Shown one piece after another: positions 52,551 through 59,793 of a stretch of DNA of 64,000 bases. Position 1 is the stretch's first letter. Every line of letters starts with the position of its first letter. The position numbers were made by a program, and so were the translations under genes. Source of the stretch: Flavobacterium sp. (GTDB lineage Bacteria; Bacteroidota; Bacteroidia; Flavobacteriales; Flavobacteriaceae); NCBI RefSeq assembly GCF_027484705.1, contig NZ_JAIXSL010000024.1:1-64000 (forward strand), given 5' to 3'. The notes beneath the pieces were generated by a model. It did no database searches, was not told where the DNA came from, and saw only the letters and a program-made list of their open reading frames with translations.

Positions 52551-52577
52551 AAAAAAGTCAGGTATTTTCCTGACTTT
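52551..52577 (-). terminator. Terminator of the DUF937-type gene
   Basis: AAAGTCAGG (52554-52562) pairs with CCTGACTTT (52569-52577). The T-run is on the minus strand, just after the stop codon at 52585. Confidence 0.85.
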
Positions 52578-52584
52578 CTATATA

Positions 52585-53142
52585 CTACTTCCCGAATAAT
52601 TTCCCAAGCAAACCACCAATTCCGCCTTTTTTACTCACGGCTGCCATCGCATCGCTCATATCGACTTTTCCGTCAGCATTCTGATCAAGTCCGAATTGGC
52701 CACCATATTTGGAAACCGCATCCATCAACCCAGAATTGCCGCTGCCGCCCGAAATCGCATTGACGATATCAGACACTTCAAAACCTTTATGGTTTGGATC
52801 TTTGGCATTTCCCACCAATGAACCCAACACTTTCGGAATCAGATTGCCCGCCACGCCCGAAGCATCATCGCTACTCATACCGAATTTTTCGCCCAAGTTT
52901 CCCGACAATTGCTCCGTGATTTTTTGAACTACAGGATTCGAGGTGTCGCTGGCGTTATTGCCTTGAAACAATCCGGCCAAATCCGATACGTTGCCTTGTG
53001 CGGCCATATTCTTCAAGCTGCCCATGATTGAGCTGCTGGCTTCATTCATGACGGCTTCATTGTGCTCGTTAGGCACTGCATTATTCTTGACGACAGCATC
53101 CTGACCGAACTGCTGTACTAATTGTGTTAATTGTTCAAACAT
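52585..53142 (-). CDS. DUF937-type protein with an EF-hand-like loop
   Basis: The 185-residue soluble protein is rich in Gly, Asn and Ser, with the repeated helical pattern of DUF937 proteins (LTQLVQQFGQDAV, GSLKNMAAQGNVSDLAGLFQG, GNLIPKVLGSLVGNAKDP). Near the C-terminus DQNADGKVDMSDAMAA has the spacing of an EF-hand calcium loop (D-x-N-x-D-G-x-V-D). A GGIGGLLGKLFGK tail ends the protein. A possible -7 element TAACTTTG lies at 53169-53176 on the minus strand. Function unknown. Confidence 0.75.
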   Translation of the reverse strand: MFEQLTQLVQQFGQDAVVKNNAVPNEHNEAVMNEASSSIMGSLKNMAAQGNVSDLAGLFQGNNASDTSNPVVQKITEQLSGNLGEKFGMSSDDASGVAGNLIPKVLGSLVGNAKDPNHKGFEVSDIVNAISGGSGNSGLMDAVSKYGGQFGLDQNADGKVDMSDAMAAVSKKGGIGGLLGKLFGK

Positions 53143-53209
53143 TTGTTTTGTGATTTATGGTTGTCAATCAAAGTTAATAAAAATCAAAAGCGATGGAAAT
53201 TTAATTGAC

Positions 53210-53240
53210 AAAAAAAAGCCAGACCATGAAGTCCAGCTTT
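53210..53240 (-). terminator. Probable terminator of serA
   Basis: AAAGCCAGAC (53215-53224) pairs with GTCCAGCTTT (53231-53240) with two internal mismatches; an eight-base T-run lies on the minus strand. Confidence 0.6.
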
Positions 53241-53252
53241 CCATATTATTAA

Positions 53253-53284
53253 ATCCGCGAAATCCGGAAAATCCGTGTCATCCG
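53253..53284. repeat. Four-copy tandem repeat with a 9-base period
   Basis: ATCCG occurs at 53253, 53262, 53271 and 53280, exactly 9 bases apart, with related flanks. It lies in the 3' region of serA (leftward), before its terminator. I recall similar ATCCGCG/ATCCGTG texts in other bacterial genomes but cannot check. Confidence 0.7.
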
Positions 53285-53296
53285 CGTGCCATTTTA

Positions 53297-54259
53297 TTAC
53301 ACTTTCTCCGACTTCATCAAACCGATAATCTGCTCGGCCAATTCCGTTCCGATTCTGTCCTGCGCTTCCAAAGTGGCAGCACCGATATGCGGCGTCAACG
53401 AGATTTTCGGGTGCATCAATATTTTAATTTCCGGCGTCGGTTCGTTTTCAAAAACATCAAGCCCTGCGAACAATACTTTGCCAGAATCCAAGGCGTCAAT
53501 CAACGCCACTTCATCAATCACACCTCCACGGGAACAGTTGATGATGCAAACACCGTCTTTCATAGAAGCGATCTGTTCCGCGCCAATCACATAACCATTT
53601 TGAGCCGGAACGTGCAACGTAATAAAGTCTGAATGTTTAAACAAATCCGCAATCGGCTCAGTCACGATATCCACATTAATAAACTGGTCGTTGTAGAAAT
53701 CAACCCTGATTTTAGCGTTGTCTACATATTTATCTACAGCGATTACTTTCATTCCCAATCCTAAAGCAATTTTGGCGGTCGCTTGTCCGATACGTCCGAA
53801 ACCAATAATTCCGAGCGTTTTGCCACGCAACTCAATTCCGTTAGCATACGCTTTTTTCAAACCTTCAAAGTTCGCATCACCTTCAAGCGGCATATTTCTG
53901 TTGGCATCCTGCAAAAATCTCGCACCCGTAAACAAATGCGCGAACACCAATTCGGCCACGCTTTCCGAAGAAGAAGCCGGCGTATTGATCACATGGATTC
54001 CTTTCGAACGCGCGTAATCCACATCAATATTGTCCATCCCGACACCGCCGCGGCCGATGATTTTCAAGCCTGGGCAAGCATCAATAATATCTTTTCTGAC
54101 TTTGGTCGCCGAGCGCACGAGCACCACGCTGATGTTGTTCGCATTCACATAATTCGCAACCTGTTCCTGCGCGACTTTAGTCGTAATCACTTCAAATCCA
54201 CCTTTTTCGAGAGCGGCAATACCGCTTTTAGAAATACCATCGTTGGCTAATACTTTCAT
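53297..54259 (-). CDS. serA: D-3-phosphoglycerate dehydrogenase
   Basis: The 320-residue D-2-hydroxyacid dehydrogenase has the NAD-binding GKTLGIIGFGRIGQATAKIALGLGMKV, the catalytic Arg in NCSRGGVIDEVAL, Glu in DVFENEPTP and His in LTPHIGAATLEAQ. It is the short type without an ACT regulatory domain. The serC gene just upstream on the same strand supports the first step of serine biosynthesis. The 136-base gap to serC holds repeat element copy C. Confidence 0.9.
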   Translation of the reverse strand: MKVLANDGISKSGIAALEKGGFEVITTKVAQEQVANYVNANNISVVLVRSATKVRKDIIDACPGLKIIGRGGVGMDNIDVDYARSKGIHVINTPASSSESVAELVFAHLFTGARFLQDANRNMPLEGDANFEGLKKAYANGIELRGKTLGIIGFGRIGQATAKIALGLGMKVIAVDKYVDNAKIRVDFYNDQFINVDIVTEPIADLFKHSDFITLHVPAQNGYVIGAEQIASMKDGVCIINCSRGGVIDEVALIDALDSGKVLFAGLDVFENEPTPEIKILMHPKISLTPHIGAATLEAQDRIGTELAEQIIGLMKSEKV

Positions 54260-54290
54260 TTTAGTTTATTCGGTTTTTATTTTTTTATGG

Positions 54291-54366
54291 AGAAGCTGAT
54301 CCTGCTGTCCACTAAATCTTTTGCGCCGAACCCCGGCACAAAAGGATATCGTTCCCATCAGGGCTG
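54291..54366 (-). repeat. Interspersed hairpin element, copy C (inverted)
   Basis: Read on the minus strand it starts CAGCCCTGATGGGAACG. It carries ATCCTTTTGTGCCG, a loop and CGGCGCAAAAGAT, and ends GGACAGCAGGATCAGCTTCT, followed by an A-rich stretch. It sits between serC and serA and would be transcribed in their shared message. Confidence 0.75.
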
Positions 54367-54395
54367 GGCCTCTGTTATTTTTTCAAGCTTTGTTT

Positions 54396-55481
54396 CTAGA
54401 ATTTGGTTCCCGAAACTTTCTTTTCGAAATCCTGCATCACATCCACCAAAACCTGTACGCTTTCAATCGGCAACGCATTATACATCGAAGCTCGGTAACC
54501 GCCCACAGAACGGTGTCCGGTAATGCCTGAAATTCCGGCTTCTTTCCACAAAGAATCGAAAATTGGCGTGTGCGCTTCGTCATTCAAAAGGAAGACGGCG
54601 TTCATGTTGCTTCTGTCTTCTTTCGCAACTGGCCCTTTGAAATATGGATTTCTGTCGATTTCCGCATACAACAAAGCTGCTTTGGCGTCATTCTCTTTTT
54701 CAATCGCAGCTATCCCGCCTTTGGCTTTGAGCCATTTGAGCGTCAACAACGAAACATAAATCGGGAATACGGCTGGTGTGTTGTACATGCTTTCCGCTTT
54801 GATGTGTTTTTGGTAATCCAAAATCGCTGGAATGGCACGTCCTGTTTTTCCTAAAATTTCTTCTTTAACCACAACCAAAGTTGTACCTGCTGGGCCCATA
54901 TTTTTTTGCGCGCCGGCGTAGATCAAATCGAATTGGGTGAAATCAATCACTCGGGAGAAAATATCCGAACTCATGTCGCAAACTACAGGAATGTCTGTTT
55001 TTGGAAAGCTTTTCATCTGCGTTCCGAAAATCGTATTGTTGCTCGTGCAGTGGAAATAATCCGCATCGGCAGGAATCGTATACTCTTTAGGAATGTGTGT
55101 GTAATTGTCATTTTTTGAAGAAGCCACCACCACCGTTTCGCCAAAAGCTTTTGCTTCCGTGATCGCATTGCTCGCCCAGGTTCCGGTGTCTAAATAAGCG
55201 GCTTTACCATCGACTTTCATCAGATTGTAAGGCACCATCAGAAACTCTAAACTCGCGCCACTGCTTAAGAACAAAGCCTGATAGCCTTTTCCGGTCAGCC
55301 CGAGTAATTCCAACGCCAAAGCTCTGGCTTCGTCCATCACCGCTACAAAATCCTTGCTTCTGTGCGAGATTTCCAAAATCGATAAACCGGAATGGTTAAA
55401 ATCTAAAACCGCCGCGGCCGATTGCTCAAAAACTTCCTGAGGCAAGATGCACGGACCCGCGCTGTAGTTATGCTTTTTCAT
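54396..55481 (-). CDS. serC: Phosphoserine aminotransferase
   Basis: The 361-residue fold-type I PLP enzyme has HNYSAGPCILPQEVF at the N-terminus, LFLSSGASLEF (phosphate binding), CDMSSDIFSR, and the PLP lysine in YAGAQKNMGPAG; the end is GGYRASMYNALPIESV. It catalyses 3-phosphohydroxypyruvate to phosphoserine. The ATG at 55481 gives the standard MKKHNYSAGP start; one five codons upstream is also in frame. Together with serA it forms a serine biosynthesis unit. Confidence 0.95.
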   Translation of the reverse strand: MKKHNYSAGPCILPQEVFEQSAAAVLDFNHSGLSILEISHRSKDFVAVMDEARALALELLGLTGKGYQALFLSSGASLEFLMVPYNLMKVDGKAAYLDTGTWASNAITEAKAFGETVVVASSKNDNYTHIPKEYTIPADADYFHCTSNNTIFGTQMKSFPKTDIPVVCDMSSDIFSRVIDFTQFDLIYAGAQKNMGPAGTTLVVVKEEILGKTGRAIPAILDYQKHIKAESMYNTPAVFPIYVSLLTLKWLKAKGGIAAIEKENDAKAALLYAEIDRNPYFKGPVAKEDRSNMNAVFLLNDEAHTPIFDSLWKEAGISGITGHRSVGGYRASMYNALPIESVQVLVDVMQDFEKKVSGTKF

Positions 55482-55603
55482 GGTATCTGTTGTCATGTCA
55501 AAAAATTAAGTCGCAAATTTCGGGAATAGGGTTGTAATAACCGAGAGTATTTGTAATTTATTCATGAGATTTATCAACAAAAACGATGTAGTTTGATGCT
55601 TTT

Positions 55604-56662
55604 TTACAAATTTATAAGAAAAGCCATGGTATCCACATTATCAGCATAATCCCAAAGTTTCGGTTTTTGCGTGGTTCCGAACGCAATGCTGTTTTGCACC
55701 AAATCATTGGAAACGATGCATTGGATGATTTCCTGATCGACGTTCAATCGTTTTTGAACTTCATCAAGATTGTCATAATATTCATAAAAAACACTCGAAA
55801 TCGGCGAAGCATGGCTCAAATCTTCCTTAATCGTCAGAAATCCGTTGTCGAGTAATTTGAAATTGCTCATCAAAAAAACCGCTTTGTTGTAATCGTAATT
55901 GTTGGCGTATTTCTCGTAATGAATGACGTCCTGATATTCGAAAATCGCTTCAAAAAACGAAGAGAAATCATAACCTTTCGGCACAAACAATTTCGAAACA
56001 TTGCGGCAACCCAATCCGAAATAACGGAAAATATCTTCGCCCAAAGCAACCAATTGTTCTTTGGTTTCGTGTCCGTTCAAAACGGCAATCGAATTTCTGG
56101 ATTTGCGGATGATGCTCGGTTTGTCTTTGAAATAAAATTCAAAATAACGCGCCGTGTTGTTGCTTCCTGTTGCGATTACGCCATCGAAATTTTCGAGTTT
56201 CCCTTCAACGAAAGTGATTTTGTTTTTCAATTCAGGTTCGACAGCCATCAGATATTTGGCTAAAAACGGCAATAAATGCTGGTCGTTCGAGGAAGTTTTC
56301 ACAAGCACCTGATGCCCCGAAATCAGCACCGAAAGAAAATCGTGAAAACCTACCAATGGAATATTTCCGGCAAGAATTAACCCAATCGTTTTAGGTTTTA
56401 CATTTGACAAATCATAATCAGCTAACCATGTGTTTAGATTTTCTTCCGTCAAAGCTTCGGCCCACGACTGGATCGCAAAATAAACCTGTTCCGGAGTATA
56501 CCAGCCATTGTGCGATTGCGACAATTGGATTAAGTCTAGAAACGGATTGAAGAACAAATCGTTGTGCAAAACATCCGCTTTTTGATGGGCATCATTTTTC
56601 GAAAACTGCGACAGGAATTTCCCGAGCTGCACAAAACATTTTTTTTTATCGATTTGCATCAT
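55604..56662 (-). CDS. LuxC-like acyl-CoA reductase
   Basis: The 352-residue protein has VKPKTIGLILAGNIPLVGFHDFLSVLISGHQVLVKTSSNDQHLLPFLAKYL and GVIATGSNNTARYFEFYFKDKPSIIRKSRNSIAVLNGHE, then FRYFGLGCRNVSKLFVP. Cys in LGCRN fits the active-site thiol of the aldehyde-dehydrogenase-like acyl-CoA/acyl-protein reductase family (LuxC). It would reduce fatty acyl-CoA to aldehyde. The divergent ferredoxin gene shares the promoter region. Start at 56662 or 56659 (two adjacent ATG codons). Confidence 0.82.
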   Translation of the reverse strand: MMQIDKKKCFVQLGKFLSQFSKNDAHQKADVLHNDLFFNPFLDLIQLSQSHNGWYTPEQVYFAIQSWAEALTEENLNTWLADYDLSNVKPKTIGLILAGNIPLVGFHDFLSVLISGHQVLVKTSSNDQHLLPFLAKYLMAVEPELKNKITFVEGKLENFDGVIATGSNNTARYFEFYFKDKPSIIRKSRNSIAVLNGHETKEQLVALGEDIFRYFGLGCRNVSKLFVPKGYDFSSFFEAIFEYQDVIHYEKYANNYDYNKAVFLMSNFKLLDNGFLTIKEDLSHASPISSVFYEYYDNLDEVQKRLNVDQEIIQCIVSNDLVQNSIAFGTTQKPKLWDYADNVDTMAFLINL

Positions 56663-56666
56663 GGGT

Positions 56667-56733
56667 TTGCTTGTATATGAATGGATTTGATTGTAATTTT
56701 GCGCAAAAATAAACTATTAATGGCTATATGCAA
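56667..56733. promoter_or_regulatory. Overlapping divergent promoters
   Basis: Rightward: TTG (56667-56669), 24 bases, TAATTTTG (56694-56701). Leftward: TTG on the minus strand (56731-56733), 19 bases, TATTTTTG (56704-56711). The two -7 elements are separated only by CG, so the promoters of the ferredoxin and acyl-CoA reductase genes overlap almost entirely. Confidence 0.6.
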
Positions 56734-56737
56734 TAAG

Positions 56738-56787
56738 CTTTAAGCAATATGCTTGCTGCTTAAAGTGTAAGGCCTACAGCTTAAAGC
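56738..56787 (+). other. Alternative hairpins in the ferredoxin leader
   Basis: CTTTAAGC (56738-56745) can pair with GCTTAAAG at 56758-56765 or with GCTTAAAG at 56779-56786, which would give mutually exclusive hairpins just before the ATG at 56795. It may also be only a small dispersed repeat. Confidence 0.4.
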
Positions 56788-56794
56788 AAAAGAA

Positions 56795-57145
56795 ATGGCT
56801 ATTATAATTACCGACGAATGTATCAATTGCGGCGCCTGCGAACCGGAGTGCCCAAACACTGCAATCTATGAAGGCGCTGATGACTGGCGTTATAAAGACG
56901 GAACGAAACTTAAAGGGAAAGTCATCTTGCCTGACGGAACGGAAGTCGATGCCGATGCCGCGCAGACTCCGGTTTCTGACGATATCTATTATATTGTTCC
57001 GAGCAAATGCACCGAATGCAAAGGTTTTCATGACGAACCGCAATGTGCCGCCGTTTGTCCTGTAGATTGCTGTATTCCAGATGATAACCATGTGGAAAGC
57101 GAGGAAACGCTGCTCAACCGACAAGCTTTTCTGCACAACGAATAA
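56795..57145 (+). CDS. 4Fe-4S dicluster ferredoxin
   Basis: The 116-residue protein has [12 protein letters not shown] and [22 protein letters not shown], giving two cluster-binding sets. The insertion of about 45 residues between them is characteristic of the bacterial ferredoxins of the fdx/YfhL type. It is a soluble electron carrier. A terminator follows directly. Confidence 0.93.
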   Translation: MAIIITDECINCGACEPECPNTAIYEGADDWRYKDGTKLKGKVILPDGTEVDADAAQTPVSDDIYYIVPSKCTECKGFHDEPQCAAVCPVDCCIPDDNHVESEETLLNRQAFLHNE

Positions 57146-57150
57146 CCAAC

Positions 57151-57178
57151 ATCCTGAATTTATTTCAGGATTTTTTTT
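57151..57178 (+). terminator. Terminator of the ferredoxin gene
   Basis: ATCCTGAA (57151-57158) pairs with TTCAGGAT (57164-57171), followed by T8. Confidence 0.88.
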
Positions 57179-57278
57179 GGAATTTCGTATCCAATTTATA
57201 TTTTTAGCTTAAATAATGTTGTAGTTTGTCGGTATTTAAGATAAATTTTTCATTAGGTTTGTTAAAATTTCAAATTAT

Positions 57279-58445
57279 ATGTTACGCAAGGTCTTGCTGT
57301 TGTTTTTTTTGATTTTGAGCATCGACACCTTTTCACAAAGTGTTGAGAAATCCATCATCCTAAAAGACAAAGACACCGAAGCGCCGATTGAAGACGCCAC
57401 TGTTTCGATATTGAAAACTAAGCAGAACCTACTCAGCAATGCCAATGGCGTCGTGACTTTCGAACTCAACGGGGTGTCGAGCATCCAAATCAAACATCCT
57501 TCTTATCTTGGCGTTACTATTAGATCCATTGTGCTCAAAGACAAATCCACAGTCATTTATCTCAAGAACAATATCAATGATCTTGATGAGATTGTCGTCA
57601 CTAAAAAACATCCGCAGAAAATACTGGCGTCTTTGATTGAAAATTCCAAGCAACGGCTTACGATTCCGGGCCGGCTCAAAGTCTATTCGAGGGAATTTTT
57701 CAAACTCAATGGCAACTATTCCTATTATAATGACGGTTTGATGAATTTCCAGCTGCTTGACAAATCGAGAAAAATCAATGCGGTGCTACTGGTCGAACAG
57801 AACCGATCCAAAAGCTTGATAGAAGAGAACATTTCGGATGATTTGCTGGGTTATAATCTCAACGACATCATGGAGAATTATTACAACTTCAAATACCTCA
57901 ATCCGCTACTCGAAGCGCAGGCCAAAAAGGAATATGATTTCGTGATCAAAGTGTATTCTAAAAACAAAGAGCTCAACATTATTAGCGCCATTCCCAACGA
58001 AACAGCGACGGGTTTGCTTGACGATTTCTCGATCATTTATGATCCGCACAAAAAAATCATCATCGAAGTCAGTTCGGTGGTTTCGCCGATGGTATTGTCT
58101 AAAATGAAGGACAAAACGAGCCGCGGTTCGCGCAACATCAACCAGTCTTCGTTCAAAACGATTTACAAACTCCAAAACAACAATTACTATCTATTGTGTT
58201 CGAAAGAGGAAATCGGTTTTGAGAAAATCGAAAAAGACCACAACAAAGACATTCAGGTGCGCAATTACTTCCTGACTACTAATTTCAGTACGCAAAACTA
58301 TGCCTACAAAGACAGCGAAGTCTACAAAGACAAAACGCTTTACAACAAGAAAGATGTGATCCTGTCCGACTACTGGAACGAATCCGGGCTCACCGCGACT
58401 GATGAAGAACAAAAAATCATCAGCAGCATCGAAGAACAGAATTAG
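57279..58445 (+). CDS. Secreted CarboxypepD_reg-like domain protein
   Basis: The 388-residue protein has a signal peptide (MLRKVLLLFFLILSIDTFSQ) and an N-terminal carboxypeptidase regulatory-like beta-sandwich (IILKDKDTEAPIEDATVSIL...VVTFELNG...SIQIKHPSYLGV, residues about 25-105). A longer domain of mixed structure follows. It lacks a TonB-dependent barrel, so it is not a receptor. A possible promoter element TAGGTTTG lies at 57254-57261. Function unknown. Confidence 0.7.
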   Translation: MLRKVLLLFFLILSIDTFSQSVEKSIILKDKDTEAPIEDATVSILKTKQNLLSNANGVVTFELNGVSSIQIKHPSYLGVTIRSIVLKDKSTVIYLKNNINDLDEIVVTKKHPQKILASLIENSKQRLTIPGRLKVYSREFFKLNGNYSYYNDGLMNFQLLDKSRKINAVLLVEQNRSKSLIEENISDDLLGYNLNDIMENYYNFKYLNPLLEAQAKKEYDFVIKVYSKNKELNIISAIPNETATGLLDDFSIIYDPHKKIIIEVSSVVSPMVLSKMKDKTSRGSRNINQSSFKTIYKLQNNNYYLLCSKEEIGFEKIEKDHNKDIQVRNYFLTTNFSTQNYAYKDSEVYKDKTLYNKKDVILSDYWNESGLTATDEEQKIISSIEEQN

Positions 58446-58453
58446 AAAAAATC

Positions 58454-58487
58454 TTGCTTTCAAAAACCATTTTAAAGCTTATATTTG
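58454..58487 (+). promoter_or_regulatory. Promoter of ychF
   Basis: TTG (58454-58456), 23 bases of spacing and TATATTTG (58480-58487) match both consensus elements; the leader is about 55 bases. Confidence 0.65.
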
Positions 58488-58545
58488 CACACTTTTTTTA
58501 ACGAATAATCACGGTCAACGCTAAGTTTTCCGTAAACCCAAGCAT

Positions 58546-59640
58546 ATGAAAGCAGGAATTGTAGGATTGCCGAACGTAGGAAAATCAACGTTGTTTAATT
58601 GTTTGTCGAACGCCAAAGCGCAAAGTGCCAACTTCCCGTTTTGTACCATCGAACCGAATATTGGAGTGGTGAACGTTCCTGATCCGAGAATCGAAAAACT
58701 CGAAGAACTTGTAAAACCCGAGCGTGTGCAGATGGCAACGGTCGATATCGTCGATATTGCCGGTTTGGTCAAAGGCGCGAGTAAAGGCGAAGGTTTGGGG
58801 AACCAGTTTTTAGGAAATATCCGCGAATGTAACGCGATTATCCACGTGTTGCGTTGCTTCGACAATGACAATATTGTGCACGTTGATGGCAATGTGAATC
58901 CGATCCGCGACAAAGAAACCATCGATATCGAATTGCAACTGAAAGACCTTGAAACCGTTGAAAAACGTCTAGAAAAAGTCAACCGCGCTGCGAAAACAGG
59001 AAACAAAGAAGCACAAGTAGAGAAAGGGTTGCTCGACAGAATCCGCGAAACTTTATTGCAGGCGAAATCCGCAAGAACCGTTATCCCGCAAAACCACGAC
59101 GAAGAAGAACTCATGGAAAACTTCCAACTGATCACTTCAAAACCGGTGCTTTATGTCTGCAATGTAGACGAAGGTTCCGCTGTCAGTGGAAATACGTACG
59201 TGGATCAAATCCGCGAACTCGTTAAAGACGAAAATGCCGAAGTTATTGTGCTCGCCGTAGGAACAGAAGCCGACATCACCGAACTCGAAACTTATGAAGA
59301 ACGCAAAATGTTTCTGGAAGATTTAGGATTGAGCGAACCGGGTTCTTCAGTACTGATTCGTGCCGCCTATAAATTGTTGAAACAACAAACTTATTTCACC
59401 GCCGGCGTCAAAGAAGTCAGAGCTTGGACGATTAATATCGGTGCCACCGCACCACAAGCCGCTGGTGTTATTCATACCGATTTTGAAAAAGGATTCATCC
59501 GTGCCGAAGTGATTGCTTATGATGATTTCGTGTCTTTCGGTTCCGAAGCCAAAGTAAAAGAAGCTGGAAAACTGCGTGTGGAAGGGAAAGAATACATCGT
59601 CAAAGACGGCGATGTGATGCATTTCCGCTTCAATGTGTAG
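58546..59640 (+). CDS. ychF: Redox-regulated ATPase YchF (Obg family)
   Basis: The 364-residue protein has G1 GLPNVGKSTLFN, G3 VDIVDIAGLVKGASKGEGLGNQFL and the NVDE sequence in place of the NKxD guanine-specificity motif, which explains the ATP preference of this family. A coiled-coil insertion is present, and the TGS domain end (RAWTINIGATAPQAAGVIHTDFEKGFIRAEV) is intact. It binds ribosomes and acts in stress responses in other bacteria. Confidence 0.97.
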   Translation: MKAGIVGLPNVGKSTLFNCLSNAKAQSANFPFCTIEPNIGVVNVPDPRIEKLEELVKPERVQMATVDIVDIAGLVKGASKGEGLGNQFLGNIRECNAIIHVLRCFDNDNIVHVDGNVNPIRDKETIDIELQLKDLETVEKRLEKVNRAAKTGNKEAQVEKGLLDRIRETLLQAKSARTVIPQNHDEEELMENFQLITSKPVLYVCNVDEGSAVSGNTYVDQIRELVKDENAEVIVLAVGTEADITELETYEERKMFLEDLGLSEPGSSVLIRAAYKLLKQQTYFTAGVKEVRAWTINIGATAPQAAGVIHTDFEKGFIRAEVIAYDDFVSFGSEAKVKEAGKLRVEGKEYIVKDGDVMHFRFNV

Positions 59641-59673
59641 TGTCAGTATTTATACGTAATCAAAATAGAAAAG

Positions 59674-59701
59674 CTCGTAAATTATTTTACGGGTTTTTTT
59701 G
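59674..59701 (+). terminator. Terminator of ychF
   Basis: CTCGTAAA (59674-59681) pairs with TTTACGGG (59686-59693, one G-U pair), followed by a T-run. Confidence 0.8.
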
Positions 59702-59711
59702 TTTTTTAGTC

Positions 59712-59719
59712 TAGCTTTG
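59712..59719 (+). promoter_or_regulatory. -7 element (TAGCTTTG)
   Basis: Matches TAnnTTTG 74 bases before the histidine-kinase start; no good -33 TTG seen. Confidence 0.35.
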
Positions 59720-59793
59720 CGTTACTTTATGCGACCCTAAATCCTACTACATAGTTTCGGTCGTAATACCGCCGGAATGAAGAAATATCCGAT

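Noticed and set aside
53253..53284. CRISPR array
   Set aside because: The repeat unit is only 9 bases without spacers, and no cas genes are present.
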